Below, one piece after another: positions 26,701 to 39,100 of a stretch of DNA of 64,000 bases. Numbering within the stretch: the first letter of the stretch is position 1; the number at the start of each line of letters is the position of its first letter. Position numbers and translations under genes: made by a program. The stretch is from the NCBI GenBank assembly GCA_037179385.1, contig CM074187.1, forward strand, positions 1,054,001 to 1,118,000, in the 5' to 3' direction. The notes beneath the pieces are model-generated. The model made no database searches. It saw nothing but the letters and a program-made list of their open reading frames with translations, and was not told the origin of the DNA. The stretch comes from Holothuria scabra (lineage: Eukaryota > Echinodermata > Holothuroidea > Aspidochirotida > Holothuriidae).

Positions 26701-29700
26701 ATACAACATCTGTTGGAATACAGTTGACATGAAATTAGACCCTTGATCTGATTGGATCTCCTTAGGTAACCCAAACAATGTGAAAAATTTAAGTAAAGCT
26801 TGTAAGACTGTCCGAGCCTTAATATTTCTTAGAGTATTGCCTCTGGAAACCTTGTCGAAGCACACATTATGGTTAATACATACTGATGTCCTGCCCTACT
26901 CTTAGGTAGAGGACCTACACAATCAATAATGACTCTACTAAATGGCTCTTCAAAAGCAGGAATTGGCTTTAAGGGTGCAGCCGGAATATTCTGATTTGGC
27001 TTCCCAACCATTTGACATGAATGACAAGTCTTACAAAATTTGGCCACATCACTCTTAAGCTTAGGCCAATAAAAGTGATTTAGAATTTTGTGGTAAGTCT
27101 TATTGACCCCTAGGTGCCCTGCAAATGGCATTTCATGAGCAATACTCAGTATTTCCTTTCGATACACCCTAGGTACCACAATTTGATGGTAAACGCGCCA
27201 CTCTTCATCTAATGGTGCATCAGGTGGTCGCCATTTACGCATCAAAACACCGTTCTTAAGGTAAAAACACACTGGGACCTCTTTCGACTCATCCTCAGTG
27301 AGGGCACCAGCAATTAGTGGCTGAAGCTCTTCATCATGTTGTTGTTGGACTGACAACTGGTCTTTATGGAGTGTGTCAGACATGTTTCTTTCCTGTTCTA
27401 TCCCCTCACCAAGTGTGGGGACAGGAGACTCACCATCCTGAAGATTCGCCATAAAAGTTTGGCTGAGTTCAAACCAGGAATCTTCACTTTCATCAAAATT
27501 CTTTTTATTAGAGTCCTCTTTGGACTCTGACTCCACTTTTGGGAGTGTTGTTCCATTTTTAGGAACTAATTCCTCAATTTTAGAGGGCGGAGGCTTAAAT
27601 TTACCATCCTTCTTTTCAGAAATCATACCCTCACTTTTAGAGAGTGGATGTTCAAGATTATCATCCTTACATGATTCCCTACTTGTTTCACTTTTGGAAA
27701 CTGTATCCTCACTTTTGGAGGCTGGATGTTTAAGATTATCATCCATAGCAAGCTTTTGTGACCTAGCTCTCGTGACAGCACAGGCTGGGAATAAATCTGG
27801 AAATTCCTTTTCTAATTGCTCTGTGTTGTTATAGTCACATGGTTTATCTGTCAAAATTGCATTGGCGACTACCTTTCCACCAGCTAGGTCATTGCCTAGC
27901 AACAGAGATACCCCCTTTACAGGTAGAGTAGGTCTGACCCCTACTATGACCGACCCAGAAACTAAATCTGACTTCAAATTAATTTTGTGAAGAGGGACAG
28001 AAATAAATCCACACTCAACCCCCTGAATTAGTACATTTGCCCCTGTGGAAGAAGAGTCCGTTAATGGCAAAACTCCATCAAGAAGCAACGATTGAGTTGC
28101 GCCTGTGTCACGCAAAATTTTAATTTTGACGGGTGGATGAGCTGAATCCCCATCTAGGGAAATAAAACCCTCAGACACGAATGGAAGGTATTCTTCCTTA
28201 ATTTGGTCATTAGAATTAGGCCGTAAAGTAACGACTACCTCTGGAGAATTTTCTGCATTGGCTAAGGCATTTGGAGCTGTTTCAGTCTCCTTTAATTTTG
28301 CCAACTGAAAGCAATTTGCCATTATGTGGCCCTTTTTGTGACAGAAACCACAAACTATGTCTTTAAAGGCAGCTTTATTTGAGCTGACCTGGTCGTTCTT
28401 TTGACGACTAGAATCTGGTTGTTTTTTACCAGAATTTGTTGGAGAGAGGGAACCAGACTGAGATCCATTAATTTTACCTGCTGTGTCACCACTAGTGCCA
28501 TTGCCATATTTTTTATTTGGCCTATTAAACTGACTCTTGTTTTGAGTCTGACCTACTTTACCAAACTTATGGGTAAGTGCATACTGATCAGCCAAATTTG
28601 CCACTTCTTTCAATTTGTCTGCCTTTTGTTCTTCAAGGTGAGTCTTTATGTCATCACTCACACACCGTTTAAATTCCTCGACCAGCATCAATTGTCGTAA
28701 GGCTTCAAATGTGGAGACCTTTTTAGAATCACACCATCTATCGAAATGCCTTTCCTTTTGATAGGCAAACTCTACATATGTTTGTGTATCCGCCTTACGA
28801 TATTTTCTAAATTTTTGGCGATAAGCCTCGGGTACTAACTCATAGGCTTGTAATATGGCCTTTTTGACTTTATCGTAATCCATGCTGTCCTCTATTGACA
28901 GAGCGGAATACACTTCCTGGGCCTTGCCAGTAAAATTACTCTGAATGAGTATCGACCATTTATCTCTGGGCCACTTTAATTGTTCACCCAGTTTTTCAAA
29001 GTGGTTGAAAAATTTCTCCACATTATCCTCCTGAAATTTGGGCACAAATTTTACGTGCTTAGAGACATCAAATCCCCCAGTATCCGTGCCTATTTTAGGC
29101 TCTGGGCCTTTTATGACCCCTAATTCCAGTTGTTTCAACCTAAATTCATGCTCTCTAGCCTCTTTCTCTCTTTGCATTTGCATCTCTCTTTCCTCTTTTT
29201 CCCTTTGCCTTTCCAATTCTTTCAATCTAACTTCTCTTTCCTTTTCTTCCCTTTCTTTTTCCAATTCTTTCAATCTAACCTCCTTATTCATTTCCAATTC
29301 GAGCTTTTTCAATTCAAATGCATTGTCAGTTGGCACGGTCATGACTGTCTCAAGCACTGTAATTGGCAGAATACTTTCATCTACCAGATACTCTACAATG
29401 TATCTCTTAATCTCGTCCTTCCGCATTAATGGCTGAAATTCAATGCCATAGTGTTTTGCGACTTTAACAATCTCAGACTTTTTTAGTGAGTTAAGCTCCT
29501 CAATTGAGGGGCTAGCCACGAATTTATCTAAATCGAATGACATTTTGAGGTTGTGTCAAGCACTCACAAACAACTAAGAAGTCTGGACAATAAAGTTGCA
29601 AATTACAACGAAATTTCTTGAATTTTCCACCTGGTAGTGTAATTCTTTCCCGGATGTTAGGCCACCAATTCTGTTACAGCTTGGTCGCAATTCAAACCAA

Positions 29701-32700
29701 TAACAGTGAAAGACCACAGAAGAGCGAGATTAAAATCAACGACTTAATTATTATTCACCTCTTACTTCCTTAAATTTACAACAATTAATCTTAAGTCTAC
29801 TCACAATCTTTTACAGCTTAAGGTATCACTCTTTGTCCAAGGGGTAGTGTTGTTAGCGTCGATTGTACAGCAGCACAGCGTAGGACTCGGTTCCGCGAAG
29901 GCAGGATGAAGACTATAGTGATCGGTAAATGGCGACACAATTACAACGTTAAGCAGCAAAGCAGGCGTCTGGTCTCTGTATTATCTGTGTATCTTCTGTT
30001 CTCTTCTCTCCTGTCACACTGCTTGCATGACCTTTTATATATCTGGTAGTTCTTCCAGAAAAGTCTGGAACTCACTCTTATGGAAACGTCTCGTTTGATC
30101 TCGTACACAACAAACAGCGAAAGTTCTGGGCTCAGTAACCCATAACCACAAGTTGGCTATTATTAGGCCATTACATCATACAGTAGTTTCCAGTAGGTGA
30201 TCGTACATTCTCGTAACTGTGCGAATGTTCTCTGGGGTTACCCGTTGAATATGCTCGAGAGACAACACCGATGCTAGCACTTTCTAGAACTTTTCACTCG
30301 CTCGTCCGAGGATTCAATCTGGTTGATGTCGTCTCGTAACACAATATCATTTAACATTACAAAATGTAAAAGTTTGCAGCATATACTGCATCTTTAGGGG
30401 AATGAGAATATGTTATTTCAACTAGGTTAGGAACATGAGAGAACAGTTTGACAGGCACTGTATTAGACTCTCCAGTAATGGAAGGTAATGTCTAAACTGC
30501 TACACTCTGACTCCATTACTGCAAACAAATGAAATTCGGAGTTATAATGACTTCATGGTAGCCCATAAGAAAGGGATTCAAAAGATTCTCCTACTGAGTA
30601 ATGCCTGCTCCAATCTTATCTCCTCTAGACTCTCTGAAAGACCACATCTCTTATTTTTTTTCTTTCATTGCACTGGTTTAAACTGTCTATGAGCAGGCCA
30701 CAAAGTCTTGATCAAAAGGAAAAAATTGCAGAAGGAGGCTTGGGAGGATTCCCCTTGCCATAGGACTGCTGGATGAGTGTGAAGTAGTGTGCTGAGATCA
30801 TTTGGCAAAAATGTAGCCCCATGGCTCATATGAGTGCATTTCTAATGGCTGTTTCCAAGTATCCTTTGTGTTTTAAGAGAAAAAAGAAGACAAGACTGAC
30901 TTTACCTTTGTCATTAAAGCAGTTGCAAATCCACCTTGGTAGTTATTACTTGAAGGCACTCCTTCTAGAACACCTGGAACAGGGTTATACACTTCACTAG
31001 CCCAACATCTACCACTGCTTGTGTTTAAGATACCTGTCAGTACTTTAGCATCAAGGCCCAGCCTATGTGGAAACAAAAGTAACCAGTCAAGACAAACATT
31101 ATTTAAATGTGAGCTCAGGAAAAAGACCAATTGAAAGCTGATCATTTCTGATTGACCAAGCTAGACCCAAATGGTATAAAACCATATATTCAAGGAGTAC
31201 TGTCATGGATAACGGGGTACCCATTCAGTTAGGTTCACTCTCCAAATGAACCTTTGATTAGTTTAATATAAAGGCAGTTTATTTTAAGAATTGACCATGC
31301 TTGGTTGTGGGCTAGAAGTATGGTTACTACAAAGAAATAAAGCTGGTCAGTTATGCGTGGTCCAGAGAATTAGCTGTACCACACTTGCAAGCTTGAGGTA
31401 ATAAAAGAAAAACAAATGTCACAGAAAAACAGGTGAAGGAAGTCTAGCAAAAGTTATTCTTTTCTGGTATGGATTTCATAGAGTTTTATACCATTAAAGG
31501 TAGTTAGTTGGATAGTGTTTCACAGCCCAGTTTCCAACCTATTGGTTCAAGTCGAGCTGGTCACAGCCTTTTTCCAGTTGTGGCTCACTGGCTTGTTAAA
31601 TATACCATAAAAGAAAGCTGAAAAGCTTTCCTTTGGATCAAGTGGGTCCCTTAGCTAAGGCTTTTTAACCCTTTACCATTGTGCTCTGATCGGGGAATAT
31701 TTGACCACCTCGGGAGGGGGCGGAAAAGCGGACGTAGCCCGCCCCACATTGGCTTCTGTAGGCCATTGACCCCGCGATCTTAAAGTATTGTCTCTCTCAT
31801 TGTTGTGGCCAAATTTTTGGGTAGCTACTCGCAGTTTCGAGCTCCGCGTGAAACAGTAAAGATGGGTGACAGCCAAGCTCTCTGCATGGGTCCAAAAGGA
31901 CCCAAACAACGTTAAAGGGTTAAGTGGATGGTGGTAGAGAACTGTCCCAGGAAATGTTTATATGAAGATGGTGCTTAATATAATAAAACACCATTGACTA
32001 ATGTTCTAAATTTAGACTTGGATTAAAAAAAATCATATACATTCTTCATTTGTAAACTAATATTTTATTTTAGTGAAGTCTAAAGTGTGCAGAAAAATAT
32101 GCAGTACTGTGTACACTGATAGGTATTTTATGAAGAGATTCAACTAAGGAGTGAAATGGTATAAACTGAATCACTGTTAGGGTGAAAGTGAGTGATTAGA
32201 GCATGGAGCGCTAACAAATACTTCTAGTAGAAACACAGAAATGTTGAAATACACTTCTTTGTGTAAAGCTTACCATCCATCTAATATCGACTGTATGTGT
32301 TGTTTCAGGAGAGTATTCCCTTTCAACACAGCGTTTTGTGTGTGAGTTTATGGTGGGAATAAATAATTGTCAGTTACACCAATCTGCAGTTCTTTGTAAC
32401 AGTAAATGTGTCACCTTGGTTCTTAAGGCCCACTCATAACAAAACCTGGCAAACCCACCAATCAATGATTAAATCACAAAGTATTTTTGGCATTTACTTT
32501 TGAAAACTTGTCAAAAAGATATGCTCAAACATGACAACACATGTAAATTAAATTTAACACAATAAAACAATGAAGTAATGGTTTTTTTTCAAACAATTTT
32601 CTTCATAACATCCCCCCATTTGGTTGACTCCTTTTCATTTTGTGTAGTATCAAAGATTACCAACATTTCAACATGCACAATAAATAAATTTGAAATTGTA

Positions 32701-35700
32701 CAAAGGACTATGGGTGACTTTGACCCACTGAAGAAAAGCTTTTGCAAATGCACAAACATCAGGATAAAATTTAATGTAAAATAAAGACTGAACAGTTTTG
32801 ACAAACCTCATTCCCAGGTTTAGAGCCTCAGAAACTCCAATCATTGAAATGGCTAACATCATATTATTACAAATCTTTGCTGTCTGAAAGAAAATATCAA
32901 GAGAAACAACTTTTTTCAATTCCAAATCTTGGTAACCATACACACCCACCTACAGACACATAAAACCAACCAACAGCTGAATCCCTAAAATACCATACAC
33001 ACTCACCTACAGACACATAAAACCAACCAACAGCTGAATCCCTAAAATACCATACACACTCACCTACAGACACATAAAACCAACCAACAGCTGAATCCCT
33101 AAAATACCATACACACTCACCTACAGACACATAAAACCAACCAACAGCTGAATCCCCAAAATACCATACACACTCACCTACAGACACATAAAACCAACCA
33201 ACAGCTGAATCCCTAAAATACCATACACACTCACCTACAGACACATAAAACCAAGCAACAGCTGAATCCCTAAAATTCAACCAGAAAGCCAAAAGGCTTA
33301 GTGATTCCTTGCTGCTGAAATGTAAGGCCTTTTTTCACACTGACATTGCTTGGCAATGTTTTTCAATTAACAGGGCTCCATAATGTGCCCACAAAGTACA
33401 CATGCAAGACATCCAATCTTCCTACATTGAGATCCCCCTTGCCCGTTGTGAACCCAAATGACATTTGACCTCCACCAGAAACTTCTGGGACCATGTATTC
33501 ACTATGTGCCATCTACAGGACAAGTTACAGGACCCTACAAGTGACATTTCTTGAAAGACTGTGCAGGAAAGCTTGTCAGGCTTTGAACATGCTGACTCCA
33601 AATGACCTTTCAGAGAATCAATAGGGATCATCTACTCAATATGACCAATCCACACACTAAATATGAGCACAGTCACATGTACCGTTCTTGAGATATCGTG
33701 TTAACGAAGTCTTGACCTTTTGACCTCTCATGACCCCAAATGACCTTTGACCTCCACCAAAAACGATAGGGATCATCTACTCAATATGGCCAACACACTC
33801 GCCAAATATGAGTATAGTCACATGTACCGTTCTCGAGATATCGTGTTTACGAAGTTTTGACCTTTTGACCTCTCGTGACCCCAAATGACCTTTGATCTCC
33901 ACCAAAAACGATAGGGATCATCTAATCAATATGGCCAACCTACACACCAAATATGAGTATAGTCACATGTACTGTTCTCGAGATATCGTGTTTATGAAGT
34001 TTTGACCTTTTGACCTCTCGTGACCCCAAATGACCTTTGACCTCCACCAAAAACAATATGGATCATCTACTCGATATGACCAACCTGCAAAGCAAATATG
34101 AGTATAGTCACATGTACCGTTCTCGAGATATCGTGTTTACGAAGTTTTGACCTTTTGACCTCTCGTGACCCCAAATGACCTTTGACCTCCACCAAAAACA
34201 ACAGGGATCATCTACTCAATATGACCAACCCACACACCAAAATATGAGTATAGTCACATGTACTGTTCTCGAGATATCGTGTTTATGAAGTTTTGACCTT
34301 TTGACCTCTCGTGACCCCAAATGACCTTTGACCTCCACCAAAAACAATATGGATCATCTACTCGATATGACCAACCTGCAAAGCAAATATGAGTATAGTC
34401 ACATGTACCGTTCTCGAGATATCGTGTTTACGAAGTTTTGACCTTTTGACCTCTCGTGACCCCAAATGACCTTTGACCTCCACCAAAAACAACAGGGATC
34501 ATCTACTCAATATGACCAACCCACACACCAAATATGAGTATAGTCACATGTACCGTTCTCGAGAAATCGTGTTTACGAAGTTTTGACCTTTTGACCTCTC
34601 GTGACCCCAAATGACCATTGACAACCACGAAAATCGACAGGGATCATCTACTTAATATGACCAACCCACACATTAAATATGAGCATAGTCACATGTACCA
34701 TTCTCGAGATATCGTGTTTATGAAGTTTTGATCTTTTGACCTCTCGTGACCCCAAATGACCTTTGACCTCCACCCAAAAACAATATGGATCATCTACTCG
34801 ATATGACCAACCTACACACCAAATATGAGTATAGTCACATGTACTGTTCTCCAGATATCGTGTTTACGAAGTTTTGACCTTTTGACCTCTCGTGACCCCA
34901 AATGACCTTTGACCTCCTCCAAAAACAATAGGGATCATCTAATCAATATGGCCAACCTACACACCAAATATGAGTATAGTCACATGTACTGTTCTCGAGA
35001 TATCGTGTTTATGAAGTTTTGACCTTTTGACCTCTCGTGACCCCAAATGACCTTTGACCTCCACCAAAAACAATATGGATCATCTACTCGATATGACCAA
35101 CCTACAAAGCAAATATGAGTATAGTCAAATGTACCGTTCTCGAGATATCGTGTTTACGAAGTTTTGACGTTTTGACCTCTCGTGACCCCAAATGACCTTT
35201 GACCTCCACCAAAAACAATAGGGATCATCTACTCAATATGACCAACCCACACACCAAATATGAGCATAGTCACATGTACCGTTCTCGAGATATCGTGTTT
35301 ACGAAGTTTTGACCTTTCGACCTCTCGTGACCCCAAATGACCTTTGATCTCCACCAAAAACAATAGGGATCACCTACTCAATACGGCCAATGCACACACC
35401 AAATATGAGCATAGTCACACTTACCCTTCTTGAGATACCGTGTTTACAAGCAATTTCTAAGGAATTTACCTATTGACCTCTCGTGACCCCAAATGACCTT
35501 TGACCTCCACAAAAATCAATAGGGATCATCTACTCAATATGACCAATCCACACACCAAATATGAGCATAGTCACATGTACCGTTCTCGAGATATCGTGTT
35601 TACGAAGTTTTGACCTTTTGACCTCTAGTGACCCCAAATGACCTTTGATCTATACCAAAAACAATAGGGATCATCTACTCAATATGGCCAATACACACAC

Positions 35701-36069
35701 CAAATATGAGATTAGTCACACTTACCCTTCTTGAGATACCGTGTTTACAAGCAATTTCTAAGGAATTTACCCATTGACCTCTCGTGACCCCAAATGACCT
35801 TTGACCTCCAAGAAAATCGATAGGGATCATCTACTCAATATGACCAACCCACACACCAAATATGAGCATAGTCACATGTACCGTTCTCGAGATATCGTGT
35901 TTACAAGATTTTGACCTTTTGACCTCTCGTGACCCCAAGTGACCTTTGACGTCCACCAAAAACAATAGGGATCATCTACTCAATATGGGCAATCCACATG
36001 CCAAGTATGAGATCCCTCAGACTTGCCCTTCTTGAGATATCGTGTTTACAAGCCAAAGCGTCACATACG

Positions 36070-36100
<31 letters not shown>

Positions 36101-39100
36101 ACGACATCACCATCGCATAGATTCCTTGCCTGCCTACGGCAAGGAATCAAAAAGGGAATGTAGAATAAATGTTGGAGTGTGCGAATAAAAGAGTAAATTT
36201 GTATTTTTATTTTTAGCCTGAAAAGAAAAAGATACCATCAGTTTGGTGTATAATTGTTTGTGTCTTTATATTAGAGCTGTGAACGATTCTTGAATAATCA
36301 ACCATCAATCATAGACCAAATAATTGCTTAGTTAAAGATCACTTTTAAGTTATCTTGTGTCACAAACTGAAAGCGATTGATTCCTGCATTGCTTCAATGT
36401 TGCCTTAAAGTTTCCTTTTGTTCAAGAGGGGTAGATATTTCCAAGTTAAAAACCCAATTTTAGTTTGAAAATGAAATATTAAAAAGACAATCTTTAATCC
36501 CTATTCAAACCTTGAGTGCAGAGAATGTTGTTCATGTGTCATTCATGTGGATAAAAGATGAAGAAATATGTATGCGGCATAGGTCATAATGTTCTTAATG
36601 TACATCAGAGGCATCATTGGCTGCCGGCTGTGGGGATGGGTCGGCAGGTAAACTGTCTGGGCCTTCAGAGTTATATACACAAGTGGTTCAATTAATGAAT
36701 AGACTTAAGCATGCTACCTTACTGTATGTATAGGCTTACTCTAAAGGACCTGGAGAGCTGTGACTTATTATTCAGTATTATCATAAATGATGGGTGTCTG
36801 TTACTACAGCAGTTTGATATTGTTAATATTCTGAACAAACATTTTAAAACAAGACTGTTCCAAACTGTGTCTAACTAACCATAAATGAATTTTTTTACTA
36901 TGTACTAAATATTTTGAAATTTGTATTTAGTTATCAAATCTGTGGGCCTACGATAGTATTTTGCATTAGGCTGGGAATTGTTACACCGAACCATTGCACA
37001 CTTTGGGTGAAATTCCCATGTGGAAATACAAGTGCCATTAATCACTGTTTAATTGAAATGTGTGATTAAACAATTAACTCATTATTAAATCAGAAATTGA
37101 CAGCCCTACTTCAGGAAAGAAGAGTACAACCATTTTCCTCTTTCTAGCTGAGATCATATTGGGAATAATTAACAGCAGTAACATTTTATAAACAGATCCA
37201 ATGAAACAAAATACCTGTCCTGTTCCAACTGGACCAGTGTGTACAATATTTTTTCCCATATGCCTTAGCAACTCCTCTGCTGCTTTGAATTCTTCAGATT
37301 TTCCTCCGACCATAAATGTTAAAGTGGCTTCTTTTGCAGCTTTAACACCTGAAAGAGAAATTACAAAATGTCAAAGTTCAGCGCACACTCAAAGTGTTAA
37401 GATATTGAGTTGATCAAAGGGAAAGCATCTTGGGAAGTTGCTGGAAATGTATTTGCTATGGTGAAGAAATATATGTACATTTTAAAAGACAAAAGCTTAG
37501 CTTGAATTACTTTAAAACACAAGGAAGTATGTATTTCCCACAATTGTAAAGGTGGCACAAGTACTGTAAGGCAAGTAAGCCTTCATAACACACATGCTAT
37601 GAGGGAAAGAACAGTCAATGACATCAAAGGCAAAGGTCACCGTGCAACTGGATTTGCTGCTGCTCATACCTACTGTAGGCACAGTGGCACATTTCGCCGT
37701 AAGTTATTCAATCAATGATTTTCTAATCATCAATTACAGATTATTACATTTGGCCCGACGCCCATTACCAATCAACAAATAGTAACATGTACTGCAGGCT
37801 TGGGGCAATTACATCTCAATTGTAATAGGTTAAAATTGCCATTACTTCATATATTGTGATTTTGATTATGATTAGGATTACAGATAAAATTGAAAGTAGT
37901 TGATTACCTTTTGTTTCTGCAAAAGCAAAGTCAGAGAGAAAACAATTCAGAGCCACACGACGTAAAAAAGGTTGTGAGAATTTAACTCAGGTTTGGCCTG
38001 ATAAACTGACAAGGAAAACTAAGGAAGAGTGATCCTAACACAAAGTTAATGGTATAATTGTTAGAATTTGATGCGAGGCCTGGAATTTGACACAGTATTT
38101 CTACAAGGTAAGCTGCACTGAAGATGTCAGGAGTTATGATTGGCTGAATCACATCTCAAGGTGGAACCAATCACCAGTTCACTTTGAAAATTGCAATAGA
38201 CTTCATGAAGTCATTCAACAAACAATCGAAAATGCGCACCAGTAGTCTACTACACTCACATGTAGGGTGACATTTCCAGAGTGGGCCACATGCTTCATTG
38301 TTTTTCTACCAAAATGTCGTGTGAGGTCAATGCAAAAGTCCTACGGTTAAACTTGAAAAAAGAAATGTGGGAAGAGGCTAACATTATGCAAGAGTAAAGC
38401 ACAGAGTTTATGCAAGAGTTAAGCACCTAGTTTACCAAGTTTCTAGCTGTAATAAGTTTTGACCCCTGGTGAACCCAGATGATCTTTCACGTCCACCAAA
38501 CACAATAGGATTTTCTTGTTACTGTAATATGTTAGGAATTACCAATCTCAATATGGATCACCTACATGCCAAGTATGACCACTCTACAAGTTACCCTTCT
38601 TGAGATATTCTGAAAGCAAGCTTTTCACACTTTGACCTCTGGTGACCCTAAATGACCTCTGACCTCCACCAAAAATGATATGTTTCTTTGTCTCCCTAAA
38701 ACTTATCCACCTACTGAGCATTAAAGAAAGTTTTCCAAGATTCCTTCATATATTGTGTAAACGAGGATTTCCTTGTTGTAAACAAGGTTTTCGGACTTTG
38801 ACCTTTGGTGACTCCATATAACTTTTGACCTCCACCAAAAACGATAGGGACCATCAACTATATATGGGTCATCTACATGTCAAGTATGAGGGCCCTCCAA
38901 ATACTGTTCTTGAGACATTGCAAATGGTACAGTAATTATCTCAGTCTACTTTGAAATTCTCTGTGTTTCTTATCATTGATTAGTATTCTCTCTTACTCGC
39001 CTGTAAGTTAAGTGAGCTTTGCACATAGTTATGTCTTAACGTGAGAGCTTCAGTTAGTTCTGTTGTCATTTGAATTGGAATAGTTTAGATGTGTCTGTAT

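Larger units (their letters stand above)
24446..30341 (-). mobile_element. Gmr1-like Ty3/gypsy LTR retrotransposon, RT-deleted
   Basis: A 5896-bp LTR element in HIBADH intron 7, in the gene's own orientation. It has two 670-bp LTRs (TGTTAC...GTAACA) and a 4-5 bp target duplication ((A)CAAT at 24441-24445 and 30341-30345). Reading on the minus strand the order is gag, zinc knuckle, protease, integrase, then RNase H at the 3' end. Integrase lying before RT/RNase H is the order known for Gmr1-like Ty3/gypsy elements of deuterostomes. The LTRs differ at only three sites (24481, 24519 and 24729 against their partners), so insertion was recent. The RT finger/palm region is absent and integrase carries two frameshifts, so this copy cannot encode its own reverse transcription. 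Confidence 0.93.
33279..36153 (+). mobile_element. Helentron-like non-autonomous element, copy A
   Basis: About 2.9 kb in HIBADH intron 5. It shares both ends with 45279-46986: it starts AACCAGAAAGCC and ends GGCAAGGAATCAAAAA. GATTCCTTGC (33303-33312) near the left end is the inverse of GCAAGGAATC near the right end, a 10-bp subterminal inverted repeat. The right end forms a hairpin, ATTCCTTGCC-7nt-GGCAAGGAAT (36121-36147). Between lie a unique head, about 18 monomers of 145 bp and a CA microsatellite. This layout matches HINE/DINE-1-type Helentron derivatives. There is no coding capacity. The class assignment is an inference; the shared ends and hairpin are seen directly. Confidence 0.75.

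Noticed and set aside
29038..29436. 132-codon Ser/Phe-rich plus-strand ORF
   Set aside because: Antisense of the Glu/Arg/Lys coiled coil in gag.
32937..33278. CRISPR-like regular repeats
   Set aside because: Units are contiguous with no unique spacers, and the DNA is animal nuclear sequence.
32897..33292. 131-codon minus-strand ORF with 19-residue repeats ([19 protein letters not shown])
   Set aside because: Produced by a 57-bp tandem repeat whose length is a multiple of three; it lies in a HIBADH intron.
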